A stretch of DNA of 64,000 nt from Bradyrhizobium sp. CCGE-LA001 (GTDB taxonomy: Bacteria; Pseudomonadota; Alphaproteobacteria; Rhizobiales; Xanthobacteraceae), in contig NZ_CP013949.1 of the NCBI RefSeq assembly GCF_000296215.2, positions 868,001 to 932,000 of the forward strand, in the 5' to 3' direction. Below are positions 8,061-16,757 of this stretch, piece after piece. Below the pieces are notes generated by a model. It did not search any database. It saw only the letters and a program-made list of their open reading frames with translations, and had not been told where the DNA came from. A program made the position numbers and the translations under genes. Every line of letters starts with the position of its first letter. The first letter of the stretch is position 1.

Positions 8061-9164
8061 ATGTATGTCGCAGTCAAAGGCGGCGAACGCGCCATCGAGA
8101 ACGCCCATCGCCTGCTTGCAAACGCCCGGCGGGGAGACCCCAGTGTCCCCGAAGTTACGCTCGAGCAAATCTCGGAGCAGCTCGGCCTTGCCGTCGATCG
8201 CGTCATGAGCGAAGGCTCGCTCTATGACCGCGAGCTTGCTTCGCTCGCCATCAAGCAGGCGCGCGGCGATCTGATCGAGGCGATCTTCCTGGTCCGCGCG
8301 TTCCGCGCAACGCTGCCGCGCTTCGGCGCCAGCGAGCCGGTCGACACCGGCGCCATGCGGGTGCAGCGGCGGGTGTCCTCGACATTCAAGGATATCCCCG
8401 GCGGCCAGATCCTCGGGCCGACCTTCGACTATACCCATCGCCTGCTCGATCCCTCGCTCGCCGAAGGCTTCGTGCCGGAGGCGCCGGCGACGGCCGAAGC
8501 CTCCACCGCGGCGACGCCGCGCGTGACGGATATACTCGGCCGCGATGGATTGATCGAATCCTCGCCGCGAGCCGAGGAGGGCGCCAGCGTCGGCGATCTC
8601 ACCCGTGAGCCGCTGAACTTTCCGGCGGACCGCGACCTGCGCCTGCAAAATCTGGCCCGCGGCGACGAGGGCTTCCTGCTGGCGATGGGCTATTCCACCC
8701 AGCGCGGCTATGGCCGCAACCATCCCTTCGCCGGTGAGATCCGGTTCGGCGAGGTCGAGGTCGAATTCTTCGCCGAAGACGTCGGCTTCGCCGTGCCGCT
8801 CGGCTCGATCGAGCTGACCGAGTGCCAGATGGTCAACCAGTTCAAGGGCTCGGTGACGGAAGCGCCGTGCTTCACCCGCGGCTATGGCCTCGCCTTCGGC
8901 CAGAGCGAGCGCAAGACCATGTCGATGGCGCTGGTCGACCGCGCGCTGCGTGCCCGCGAGCTCGGCGAAGAGGCGCTCGCTCCCGCGCAGGACGAAGAAT
9001 TCGTGATGTCGCATTCGGACAACGTGCAGGCGACCGGCTTCGTCGAGCATCTCAAGCTGCCGCATTATGTCGACTTCCAGTCTGAGCTCGGCCTGCTTCG
9101 CAAGTTGCGGAAGGAATTTGCCGAAGCCAATGCGCCCGATGCCATGAAGGAGGCCGCGGAATGA
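8061..9164 (+). CDS. phnI: C-P lyase subunit PhnI
   Basis: 367 residues, the usual PhnI length. The start MYVAVKGGERAIENAH and the AMGYSTQRGYGRNHPFAGEIR and CFTRGYGLAFGQSERK segments are hallmark PhnI sequences. PhnI alone has nucleosidase activity and in the complex attaches the phosphonate to the ribose of ATP. The stop overlaps the phnJ start (ATGA). Confidence 0.96.
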   Translation: MYVAVKGGERAIENAHRLLANARRGDPSVPEVTLEQISEQLGLAVDRVMSEGSLYDRELASLAIKQARGDLIEAIFLVRAFRATLPRFGASEPVDTGAMRVQRRVSSTFKDIPGGQILGPTFDYTHRLLDPSLAEGFVPEAPATAEASTAATPRVTDILGRDGLIESSPRAEEGASVGDLTREPLNFPADRDLRLQNLARGDEGFLLAMGYSTQRGYGRNHPFAGEIRFGEVEVEFFAEDVGFAVPLGSIELTECQMVNQFKGSVTEAPCFTRGYGLAFGQSERKTMSMALVDRALRARELGEEALAPAQDEEFVMSHSDNVQATGFVEHLKLPHYVDFQSELGLLRKLRKEFAEANAPDAMKEAAE

Positions 9165-10051
9165 ACGCGCCTGCCTATAATTTCGCCTATCTCGACGAGC
9201 AGACCAAGCGGATGATCCGCCGCGCGATCCTGAAAGCGATCGCGATCCCCGGCTATCAGGTGCCGTTCGCTAGCCGCGAGATGCCGATGCCCTATGGCTG
9301 GGGCACCGGTGGCGTGCAGGTCACGGCCGCGATCCTCGGTCCTGACGATGTGCTGAAAGTGATCGACCAGGGCTCCGACGACACGACCAACGCGATCTCG
9401 ATCCGCAAGTTCTTTGCCAAGACTGCGGGCGTTGCCACGACCACGGCGACGAATGATGCGACCGTGATCCAGACCCGCCACCGCATTCCCGAGGCGGAGC
9501 TGAACGCGAATCAGGTGTTGGTCTATCAGGTGCCGATCCCCGAGCCCTTGCGCTTTCTCGAGCCGCGCGAGACCGAGACGCGGCGCATGCATGCGCTGGC
9601 CGAATACGGGCTGATGCATGTGAAGCTCTATGAGGATATCGCGCGGTTCGGTCATATCGCGACCGCCTATGCCTATCCGGTCAAGGTGAACGCACGTTAC
9701 GTGATGGACCCGTCGCCGACGCCGAAATTCGACAATCCCAAGATGGACAATTGCGCGGCGCTGCAGCTGTTCGGCGCCGGCCGCGAGAAGCGCATCTATG
9801 CGATCCCGCCCTACACGCAGGTGGTGTCGCTCGATTTCGAGGACCACCCCTTCGAGCCCTACCGCTTCAACGCGCCTTGCGCGCTGTGCGCGGCGGAGAA
9901 CTCCTATCTCGACGAGATCGTCACCGACGACAAGGGCGGCCGCATGTTCGTGTGCTCCGACACTGATTATTGCGAGGGCCGCCAGGCCGCCGGCCATCAC
10001 GGCAGCCTCAGCGCCGCGCCGTACAAGGAGAAGGCGGGCTCCCATGGTTGA
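9161..10051 (+). CDS. phnJ: C-P lyase radical-SAM subunit PhnJ
   Basis: 296 residues. PhnJ cleaves the carbon-phosphorus bond of 5-phosphoribosyl-1-phosphonate by radical chemistry, releasing for example methane. The atypical cluster motif CX2CX21CX5C is intact: Cys240, Cys243, Cys265 and Cys271; the first three bind the 4Fe-4S cluster and the last is the catalytic thiyl residue by homology with E. coli. All key residues are present, so the enzyme should be active. The 3' end overlaps phnK by 8 bases. Confidence 0.97.
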   Translation: MNAPAYNFAYLDEQTKRMIRRAILKAIAIPGYQVPFASREMPMPYGWGTGGVQVTAAILGPDDVLKVIDQGSDDTTNAISIRKFFAKTAGVATTTATNDATVIQTRHRIPEAELNANQVLVYQVPIPEPLRFLEPRETETRRMHALAEYGLMHVKLYEDIARFGHIATAYAYPVKVNARYVMDPSPTPKFDNPKMDNCAALQLFGAGREKRIYAIPPYTQVVSLDFEDHPFEPYRFNAPCALCAAENSYLDEIVTDDKGGRMFVCSDTDYCEGRQAAGHHGSLSAAPYKEKAGSHG

Positions 10052-10835
10052 TACGCTTGAGAATGATCAGCCGCTTCTGATCGCGGACAAGCTCAGCAAG
10101 TCGTTCGGACGCATCGCAGCCTGTCGCGACGTGTCGTTCTCGCTCTATCCCGGCGAGGTGCTGGCGATCGTCGGCGAGTCCGGCTCGGGTAAGTCGACGC
10201 TGCTGCAAATGCTGTCGGGCCAGCTCGCCCCGAGCGCAGGTCACGTCTCCTACCGGATGCGCGATGGCATCACCCGCGATCTCACGACGCTGGGCGAGGC
10301 CGAGCGGCGCTTCCTGTTCCGCACCGATTGGGGCTATGTGCACCAGGATCCCGCACAGGGCCTGCGCATGGCGGTGTCGGCCGGCGCCAATGTCGGCGAG
10401 CGGCTGATGGCGGTCGGCTGGAATCACTACGGCCGCATCCGCGATACCGCGTCCGACTGGCTCACCCGCGTCGAGATCGACACAGCCCGCATCGACGACG
10501 CGCCGCGGACCTATTCCGGCGGCATGCGCCAGCGGCTCCAGATCGCGCGCAACCTCGTCACGGAGCCACGGTTGGTGTTCATGGACGAGCCGACGGGCGG
10601 GCTCGATGTCTCGGTTCAGGCCCGCCTGCTCGACCTCCTGCGCGGCCTGGTCGCGGAGCTGCACCTCGCCGTCATCATCGTCACGCACGACCTCGCGGTC
10701 GCGCGTCTGTTGTCGCACCGTGTGATGGTGATGAAGGGCGGCCGCGTCATCGAGACCGGCCTCACCGATCAGGTGCTCGACGATCCTCGCGAGCCCTATA
10801 CCCAGCTCCTCGTCTCCTCGATCCTGCCGCCATGA
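10044..10835 (+). CDS. phnK: C-P lyase ABC-type ATPase PhnK
   Basis: 263 residues from the ATG at 10044, inside the end of phnJ. ABC ATPase fold with Walker A GESGSGKST near residue 43, signature YSGGMRQRLQIARNL near 155 and Walker B LVFMDEPTGGLD. PhnK is not a transporter subunit; it docks on PhnJ of the C-P lyase core and drives conformational change. The YVHQDPAQGLRM segment is typical for PhnK. Confidence 0.95.
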   Translation: MVDTLENDQPLLIADKLSKSFGRIAACRDVSFSLYPGEVLAIVGESGSGKSTLLQMLSGQLAPSAGHVSYRMRDGITRDLTTLGEAERRFLFRTDWGYVHQDPAQGLRMAVSAGANVGERLMAVGWNHYGRIRDTASDWLTRVEIDTARIDDAPRTYSGGMRQRLQIARNLVTEPRLVFMDEPTGGLDVSVQARLLDLLRGLVAELHLAVIIVTHDLAVARLLSHRVMVMKGGRVIETGLTDQVLDDPREPYTQLLVSSILPP

Positions 10836-10845
10836 ACTTTCCCAG

Positions 10846-11556
10846 ATGAGTGTTCCGATGACTGCCATGATCGACGTCACTGATGCCCGAAAGACCTTCA
10901 CGATGCACCTGCAGGGTGGCATCGAACTGCCCGTCGTCAGCGGCGTGACCTTTCACGTCAATCCGGGTGAATGCGTCGTGCTGTCGGGCCCTTCGGGCGC
11001 CGGCAAATCGTCGATCCTGAAGATGATCTTCGGCAATTACCGCTGTGATTCGGGGCGCATCGGCATCCGCCATCGCGGCGCGGTGATCGATCTCGCCAGC
11101 GCCGAGCCGCGCCAGGTGCTCAATGTCCGCCGCTCCACCATCGGCTATGTCAGCCAGTTCTTGCGCGCCGTGCCGCGGGTAGCCACGATCGACGTCGTGG
11201 CCGAGCCCTTGATCGTGAATGGCATGTCGCGGGCCGATGCGCAGGCCCGCGCCGGCAACCTGCTTCATCGTCTCAACATCCCCGAGCGCCTCTGGCAACT
11301 GCCGCCCGCGACCTTCTCCGGCGGCGAGCAGCAGCGCGTCAACATCGCGCGCGGCTTCATCTCGGACCTGCCGATCCTGCTGCTGGACGAGCCGACCGCT
11401 TCGCTCGACGCCGCCAACCGCGCCGTCGTGGTCGAGCTGGTCGCCGAAAAGAAACGCCAGGGTGTCGCCATGGTCGCCATTGTCCATGACGACGAAATCC
11501 GTCATCTGATTGCGGACCGCATCGTCGACGTCACCAGCTTCGCCGCCGCGGCCTGA
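10846..11556 (+). CDS. phnL: C-P lyase ABC-type ATPase PhnL
   Basis: 236 residues from the ATG at 10846; in-frame ATGs at 10858 and 10867 are alternatives. Walker A GPSGAGKSS, the YVSQFLRAVPRVATIDVVAEPL segment specific to PhnL, signature FSGGEQQRVNIARGF and Walker B ILLLDEPTASLD are all visible. PhnL assists PhnGHI in the first step and can sit on PhnK in the full complex. It lies 10 bases after phnK. Confidence 0.95.
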   Translation: MSVPMTAMIDVTDARKTFTMHLQGGIELPVVSGVTFHVNPGECVVLSGPSGAGKSSILKMIFGNYRCDSGRIGIRHRGAVIDLASAEPRQVLNVRRSTIGYVSQFLRAVPRVATIDVVAEPLIVNGMSRADAQARAGNLLHRLNIPERLWQLPPATFSGGEQQRVNIARGFISDLPILLLDEPTASLDAANRAVVVELVAEKKRQGVAMVAIVHDDEIRHLIADRIVDVTSFAAAA

Positions 11557-11561
11557 GGAAA

Positions 11562-12719
11562 ATGGACATGAACGCCAAGGACATTGTCATCGCAAATGCC
11601 AGGGTCGTGCTCGCCGACCGGGTGATCGAGCAGGGCTGGCTCGCGCTCGTCGGTGGCCGCATCGCCGAGATCGGCGAGGGTAGGGCGCCCGCCGGCGCCG
11701 AGGATGCCGGCGGCGATCTGGTCATGCCGGGCTTGATCGAGCTCCACACCGATCATCTCGAAGCGCACTATGTGCCGCGTCCGAAGGTGTTCTGGAATCC
11801 GGTCGCGGCCGTCATCTCCTATGACGGCCAGCTCGCCACATCGGGCATCACCACGGTGTTCGATTCGCTCCGGGTCTGGCGCGAGGACGGCGCCGAGGAG
11901 GTCGACGGCCGTTCCGGCGTGCTCGCCGCCGCGATCACGACCGCGCGCGATGCCAATTTGTTGCGCGCCGATCACTTCCTGCATCTGCGCTGCGAGATCC
12001 CGATGCCGAGCGTGGTCGAGGAAGCCAAGGAGCTGATCGACCGACCCGACGTCAAGCTGATGTCGCTGATGGATCACACCCCCGGCCAGCGCCAGTTCCG
12101 CGACGAGGTGAAGTTGCGCGACTATTACCGCGGCAAGGGCGGCGGCAAGACCGACGCCGAGCTCGACGAGCTGTTCGCCAAGCGCTTCGAGTATCAGAAG
12201 CAATATGCCGCAGCCAACATGCGCGAGATCGTGGCGCTGGCGCAGGCGTACAAGATCCCGCTTGCCAGCCACGACGACACCACCGAGGAGAACGTCGCGG
12301 ACGCCGTGCGCGACGGCGTCGCGGTGGCGGAATTCCCGACCACGCTGGAAGCCGCGCGCGGCCTGCATCAGGCCGGCATCGACATCCTGATGGGCGCGCC
12401 CAACGTCGTGCGCGGCGGTTCGCACTCCGGCAACATCGCCGCGGTCGATCTCGCCCGCGAAGGCCTGCTCGACATCCTGTCGTCTGACTACATCCCGTCG
12501 AGCCTGCTGATGGGGGCGCTGCAGCTGCCCGAGCACGTGCCGGCGATCAGCCTTCCCGCCGCGATCCGCACCGTGACGAAGGCGCCCGCCGATGCCGTCG
12601 GCCTCACCGACCGCGGCGAGATCGCGATGGGCAAGCGCGCCGATCTGATCCGCGTGCATGTCGCCGGCAGCGTTCCCGTGGTCCGCAGCGTCTGGCGGGA
12701 AGGACACCGCGTCGCATGA
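11562..12719 (+). CDS. phnM: Alpha-D-ribose 1-methylphosphonate 5-triphosphate diphosphatase PhnM
   Basis: 385 residues, amidohydrolase superfamily. The metal site HxD is in ELHTDHLEAHYVPRP near residue 65, with further ligands in LMDHTPGQRQF and SHDDTTEEN, and the PhnM signature NVVRGGSHSGN is near 280. It hydrolyses the 5-triphosphate of the ribose phosphonate to the monophosphate used by PhnJ. This is the canonical copy, in the operon between phnL and phnN with an ATGA overlap to phnN. Confidence 0.96.
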   Translation: MDMNAKDIVIANARVVLADRVIEQGWLALVGGRIAEIGEGRAPAGAEDAGGDLVMPGLIELHTDHLEAHYVPRPKVFWNPVAAVISYDGQLATSGITTVFDSLRVWREDGAEEVDGRSGVLAAAITTARDANLLRADHFLHLRCEIPMPSVVEEAKELIDRPDVKLMSLMDHTPGQRQFRDEVKLRDYYRGKGGGKTDAELDELFAKRFEYQKQYAAANMREIVALAQAYKIPLASHDDTTEENVADAVRDGVAVAEFPTTLEAARGLHQAGIDILMGAPNVVRGGSHSGNIAAVDLAREGLLDILSSDYIPSSLLMGALQLPEHVPAISLPAAIRTVTKAPADAVGLTDRGEIAMGKRADLIRVHVAGSVPVVRSVWREGHRVA

Positions 12720-13312
12720 GCGAGACCGCCGCCACGGCGCAGGATGCAGCAGGCGGGATCGGTTCCGGCCGGCTCGTGCTCGTGGTCGGCCCCAGCGGTG
12801 CCGGCAAGGACACGCTGCTGCGGTTGGCACGGGCGGCGTGCGTCGACGACCACGACATCGTCTTTCCGCGCCGGATCGTCACGCGCGAAGCCTCCGCCGA
12901 CGAGGACAACGTCGCGGTGGCGCCCCAAGAATTCCGCCGCGCGCGGGAGCACGGCGATTTCGCCATGCATTGGGAAGCACACGGGCATTCCTACGCCTTG
13001 CCGGCCCAGATCAACGACGATATCCGCGCCGGACGCACGGTCGTGGTCAACGTTTCGCGCACCGTGCTTGGTGCCCTGCGCCAGGCCTATGCCAACGTCG
13101 TCGTAGTCGCGATCACGGCGCCGCCTGACGTGCTGGCGGCGCGGCTTGCCGCGCGGGGGCGCAACAGCGACGGCGACATTGCCGAGCGTCTCACCCGGAG
13201 CATCGACGACGCCTCGGCGCATGCCGATGTCACCATCCTCAATGCGGGCAGCGCGGAGTATCACGGCCGCCAGCTCCTGCGCGTGATCAGGAACGAAGGC
13301 TGGCAGGAATAG
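12716..13312 (+). CDS. phnN: Ribose 1,5-bisphosphokinase PhnN
   Basis: 198 residues, P-loop kinase of the guanylate-kinase-like fold, with Walker A VVGPSGAGKDT near residue 24 and the RRIVTREASADEDN segment of PhnN. It phosphorylates ribose 1,5-bisphosphate to PRPP, returning the ribose product of phosphonate cleavage to nucleotide metabolism. Its start overlaps phnM by four bases. Confidence 0.94.
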   Translation: MSETAATAQDAAGGIGSGRLVLVVGPSGAGKDTLLRLARAACVDDHDIVFPRRIVTREASADEDNVAVAPQEFRRAREHGDFAMHWEAHGHSYALPAQINDDIRAGRTVVVNVSRTVLGALRQAYANVVVVAITAPPDVLAARLAARGRNSDGDIAERLTRSIDDASAHADVTILNAGSAEYHGRQLLRVIRNEGWQE

Positions 13313-13334
13313 CCGGCGCAACCAGGAGAATGGA

Positions 13335-13946
13335 ATGTCGGTGATCGAAACGGTCGAGCAGCTCGAAGCCATTTACGGTGCCACCAACGACGCCTCGACC
13401 GTGAAAGTCGCCGATCATGTCACGCCGCTCTACCGCCTCTTCATCGAGAAGGCGCCATTTGCTGCGCTTGCCACCATCGGTCCTGAAGGCATCGATTGCT
13501 CGCCGCGTGGCGATCTGCCCGGCTTCGTCTGCATCCACGATCCCAAGACATTGATGCTGCCGGACCGCCGCGGCAACAACCGCGTCGATTCCTTGCGCAA
13601 CATCGTGCGCGATCCCAGGGTATCGCTGATGTTTCTGATTCCCGGCTCCGGCAACGCCGTCCGCGCCAATGGCCGCGCGCATCTGTCGATCGACTCCGAT
13701 CTGCTGGCCTCGTTCAAGGTCGAAGGCAAGGCGCCGCGCAGCGTCATGGTGATGCGTGTGGACGAGATCTACTTTCAATGCGCCCGCGCCATCGTCCGCT
13801 CCGACCTCTGGAATCCCGACAAGCGCGTCGATCCGAAGACGCTGCCGACGCCGGGCCAGATCCTCGCCGAGATGAGTGACAACAAGGTCGGCGGCGCGGA
13901 GTATGATCGGATCTGGCCGGAGCGAGCCGCCGCGACGATGTGGTGA
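13335..13946 (+). CDS. FMN-binding pyridoxamine 5'-phosphate oxidase-family protein
   Basis: 203 residues, split-barrel flavoprotein of the PPOX type (the MSMEG_1061-like group). Typical features are FAALATIGPEGIDCSPRGDLPGFV, DRRGNNRVDSLRNIVRDPRVSLMFLIPG and the C-terminal motif with WNPDKRVD and PTPGQILAEM. An AGGAG ribosome site precedes the ATG at 13335. It follows phnN by 22 bases and is probably the last gene of the C-P lyase transcript, but no role in phosphonate breakdown is known to me. Confidence 0.88.
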   Translation: MSVIETVEQLEAIYGATNDASTVKVADHVTPLYRLFIEKAPFAALATIGPEGIDCSPRGDLPGFVCIHDPKTLMLPDRRGNNRVDSLRNIVRDPRVSLMFLIPGSGNAVRANGRAHLSIDSDLLASFKVEGKAPRSVMVMRVDEIYFQCARAIVRSDLWNPDKRVDPKTLPTPGQILAEMSDNKVGGAEYDRIWPERAAATMW

Positions 13947-13976
13947 GTGTTAGCGCTCTCGATCTGCAACTGATCG

Positions 13977-14062
13977 GTCATGCCCGGGCTTGTCCCGGGC
14001 ATCCACGTTCTTCGCACCACCTGAAAGGCGTGGATGGCCGGGACAAGCCCGGCCATGACGGT
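13977..14062. repeat. Palindromic repeat, family A
   Basis: Long inverted repeat with outer arms GTCATGCCCGGGCTTGTCCC and its complement GGGACAAGCCCGGCCATGAC around a loop containing ACGTTCTT. It lies between convergent genes. A close relative with the same arms is at 60033-60119, which shows that this is a mobile or dispersed repeat family. Confidence 0.85.
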
Positions 14063-14069
14063 GTAACCT

Positions 14070-14801
14070 CTAATTAAACGCCATCCCGCCGCTCAGCGCG
14101 ACGGTCTGCCCGGTCATGTAGGCATTGTCGACCAGCAACATCACGGCCTTCGCTACCTCGTCCGCCGTGCCGAAGCGGCCGAGCGGGATGCGGCTTACGA
14201 GCTGCGTCTGTCCGCTCATCATGTCGGTCTCGATCAGCGACGGCGCCACGGCGTTGACGGTGATGCCGTCCTTCACCAGCCGCGCCGCATAGCCTCGCGT
14301 GAGGCCCTCCAGCCCGGCCTTGGATGCGTTGTAGTGCGGGCCGATAGACCCCGCGCCGCGCGCGGCTCCGGAAGAAATGTTGACGATGCGACCCCATTTC
14401 CGCGCGCGCATCGAGGGCAGAACTTGTTGCGTGCACAGGAAGGCGGATTTCAGATTGACCAGGATGGTGCGGTCAAAATCGTCCTCGGTGAGATCCTCGA
14501 CGCCGCGCGTGATGGCGATGCCGGCATTGTTGACGAGGATGTCGATGGGCCCGAGCCCGCCCGCCACGCGTTCGATCATGCCGGCCACGGCCTCGGCTTG
14601 TGAGACGTCGGCGGCGACGACGATGGCGCGGCCGCCATGCTGGACGATTTCGCCCGCAAGCTGCTCGGCCTGGCCGATCTGTTCGCGGCAGTTGATCGCC
14701 ACCGCAGCGCCTGATGCCGCCAGCGCGCGACAGACGGCTGCGCCAATCCCGCGCGAGCCGCCGGTCACGAGCGCGGTGCGTCCCTTCAGATCATGCGTCA
14801 T
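14070..14801 (-). CDS. SDR-family oxidoreductase (FabG-like)
   Basis: 243-residue classical short-chain dehydrogenase. NAD(P)-binding motif TGGSRGIG at about residues 13-20, NNAG at 91-94, catalytic Ser near 144, Tyr157 and Lys161 in YNASK. A basic residue after the glycine motif (SRGIG) suggests NADPH preference. It resembles 3-oxoacyl-ACP reductases of the elongation-condensing-enzyme type, but as a single gene convergent with the phn operon its substrate cannot be deduced. Confidence 0.85.
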   Translation of the reverse strand: MTHDLKGRTALVTGGSRGIGAAVCRALAASGAAVAINCREQIGQAEQLAGEIVQHGGRAIVVAADVSQAEAVAGMIERVAGGLGPIDILVNNAGIAITRGVEDLTEDDFDRTILVNLKSAFLCTQQVLPSMRARKWGRIVNISSGAARGAGSIGPHYNASKAGLEGLTRGYAARLVKDGITVNAVAPSLIETDMMSGQTQLVSRIPLGRFGTADEVAKAVMLLVDNAYMTGQTVALSGGMAFN

Positions 14802-15192
14802 CGCTGGACCTCCCGGTTCTTCAGTTCTGTGGCCGCAGGAATCCTATCATGCCGGCTGCGGTCCGGGGTTGAACTCATCGCGAGATGAATCCGGCTGCCG
14901 GTGCTCGCCGCAGGAGAAGCGCTCCTGCGCCGTCAAAGCAAATATGGACAGCCATTTCATTGACCAATCGCGCCAACCGCTCGATATTCGCGGCATCGAA
15001 ACTGCTCCTCGAGCCCCCAAGCCGCGATATGAGAATCGATCATCAGCGCAATCAGAACGACATGCAGGCCTGCATGGTGCGGCGCTGTTTCTCGGCGGCA
15101 ACCGGCGCCTGTTGTTGTTGCTGACCGCCTCCTAGCAGCCTTTCAGCATCGCACAATCCAAGGAACGCCGAGACTTCGGCGAATGAGCAGCC
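14802..15192. other. Intergenic stretch with little recognisable content
   Basis: 391 bases between the SDR and the next small gene. I see no convincing conserved gene. The only pattern worth noting is a 16-codon frame at 15074-15124 ending in four consecutive cysteine codons, listed separately. Confidence 0.5.
15074..15124 (+). CDS. Possible cysteine-rich leader peptide (MVRRCFSAATGACCCC)
   Basis: Sixteen codons from the ATG at 15074 (an in-frame ATG at 15062 is also possible), ending TGT TGT TGT TGC TGA. Runs of Cys codons at the end of a tiny frame resemble cysteine-attenuation leaders described in actinobacteria. No good ribosome-binding site is visible, and the next gene (15193) is not a recognised sulfur gene, so it may be chance. 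Confidence 0.2.
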   Translation: MVRRCFSAATGACCCC

Positions 15193-15396
15193 ATGTCCCA
15201 CGCGCAATCAAATGCCTACATCATCGAGGTTCACGACCGAGCCGCTGGCATCATCACGAGAGAAGAGCGCGGTTTCCGCTTCTTCTCCTCCGAGCGCTTG
15301 TTCGACAGCCTCGAAGGCCGACAGTTCCGTTCGGCGCGCGAAGCTGAACGCGCCGCCCGTGCGGTGCTCGCGGAGCGGGGCCGGCGTCTGAGCTGA
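15193..15396 (+). CDS. Conserved small hypothetical protein
   Basis: 67 residues, MSHAQSNAYIIEVHDRAAGI and onward, with a compact pattern of hydrophobic strands followed by an Arg/Glu-rich C-terminal helix (about residues 45-65). I recognise it only as the type of small protein common in Bradyrhizobium genomes. No signal peptide or metal motif. Its stop abuts the stop of the convergent gene at 15397. Confidence 0.6.
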   Translation: MSHAQSNAYIIEVHDRAAGIITREERGFRFFSSERLFDSLEGRQFRSAREAERAARAVLAERGRRLS

Positions 15397-15900
15397 TCAG
15401 CCCTTGCGGCGCGCTCTGGTGCGTGCCGCCTTCTTGGCGGCGGCGGAGCGGACTTTGGCGCCCTTGGTGTGGCTGGCTTTCCGCGCCGCGGCCGATCGCG
15501 ATGCGGCGGTTCGCCGGCTTGCGGCGCTCTTGGCCTGCTTCGAGAGCGCGCCCCGTGACGCGGTCGAGCGCGGCTCCTTCTTCAGGACCTTCTCCACGGC
15601 GCGCGACACGCGCGGCCGCCGTTTGGGTGTGCGTTTGCCCTGGCCGACCTCATAGGCGTATTTGGCGCTGCGGCGTGTCGACTTTTTGGTTCGACCTTTG
15701 CCTGGCGGCGGCAGATCGACGCCGGCACGGCGCGCTTCGGAGAGGCCGATGGCAATGGCCTGTTTGGTCGAGCGCGCGCCGTGTTTGCCTTTCCTGATCT
15801 TGTCGATCTGGTCCTTGACGAATTCGCCGGCCTGCGTGCTCGCCGATTTGCCGGCGCGCTTGTCCTGTTTGGCTTTGCGGATGATCTCTTGTCTTGGCAT
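15397..15900 (-). CDS. Lysine/arginine-rich DUF6496-type protein, probably nucleic-acid binding
   Basis: 167 residues, strongly basic. The N-terminal part (about 1-75) contains EFVKDQIDKIRKGKHGARSTKQAIAIGLSEAR, which resembles the DUF6496 domain. The C-terminal half is a low-complexity Lys/Arg/Ala tail with repeated AAKKA and RRTA-type units like histone H1 tails. A role in DNA or RNA binding is plausible but inferred from composition only. Confidence 0.75.
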   Translation of the reverse strand: MPRQEIIRKAKQDKRAGKSASTQAGEFVKDQIDKIRKGKHGARSTKQAIAIGLSEARRAGVDLPPPGKGRTKKSTRRSAKYAYEVGQGKRTPKRRPRVSRAVEKVLKKEPRSTASRGALSKQAKSAASRRTAASRSAAARKASHTKGAKVRSAAAKKAARTRARRKG

Positions 15901-15971
15901 GGGTCGAGTTCCCCTTCTTCGAGTTGAGAGGGATATCTGACCGCAACGCGCAAGGCACAGGATCGATCCGC

Positions 15972-16754
15972 TCAGTTCCTCAGCGCTGCCAGTAACTCAT
16001 CCGGACGCTCGGCCATGATCATGTGGCCGGCGCCTGATACCACGACGGTCTTGGCATGCGGGATTGCAGCCGCGAGGGCCTTGCCCGCCTTGGCGGGCGT
16101 CATCATGTCCCGTTCGCCAAGAATGAGCGTCGTCGGGACCTTTACGCTCGCGGCGGCTTGCAGCGCATTCGCATAGGCGTTGCAGGCGGACAGATCCCTA
16201 AAGAGCACGCCCGGCTCGCAAGCCTTCAGCACGGCCTGGGCGCCGCCATGCATCCACAGACCCGGCGCGAGGCTGCCGCCGAGCTCGGCGTTGAAGCCGA
16301 GGCCCCAGATCGAGACCATGTCGTTGGCATCCTGCGAGTTGGCCTCGGCCGCCTTCAAAAGATCGGGGCCGACCGTCATCGTGGCAGCAGTGCCGATCAA
16401 GCTCAGCGCCGAAACCTTGTCGGGATGGCGGGCCGCCGTCTCCAGCGAGATCAGCGATCCCATGGAGTGGCCAATCAGGTGCGCCTTTGCAGCTCCTGCC
16501 GCATCGAGCAGCGCCGCCGTCCAATCGGCCATCTCGGCGATATCAGAGAGCGAGGGTCCTGCCGAGCGGCCATGGCCGGGCAGATCAGGCGCCAGCACGC
16601 CGAAGCCGTGATGGGCGAACCAGCGCGTGTGCAGCGCCCAGGTCGAATGATCGAAGCCGGCGCCGTGGATGAAGACGACCGTGGGCAGCGACTTGTCGAA
16701 GTCGCGGCCGCCGGTTGCGGCGAACACCTCGGTGCCGTTGACGGAGAGCTTCAT
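15972..16754 (-). CDS. Alpha/beta hydrolase
   Basis: 260 residues with the complete hydrolase fold: oxyanion HGAGFDHSTW near residue 30, nucleophile GHSMG with Ser97, acid in GERDMMTPA, and catalytic His in GAGHMIM near the C-terminus. It is similar to enol-lactone or ester hydrolases. It starts 3 bases after the stop of the sulfhydrylase gene on the same strand, so the two are probably co-transcribed; a link to homoserine-ester chemistry is possible but unproven. Confidence 0.88.
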   Translation of the reverse strand: MKLSVNGTEVFAATGGRDFDKSLPTVVFIHGAGFDHSTWALHTRWFAHHGFGVLAPDLPGHGRSAGPSLSDIAEMADWTAALLDAAGAAKAHLIGHSMGSLISLETAARHPDKVSALSLIGTAATMTVGPDLLKAAEANSQDANDMVSIWGLGFNAELGGSLAPGLWMHGGAQAVLKACEPGVLFRDLSACNAYANALQAAASVKVPTTLILGERDMMTPAKAGKALAAAIPHAKTVVVSGAGHMIMAERPDELLAALRN

Positions 16755-16757
16755 GGC

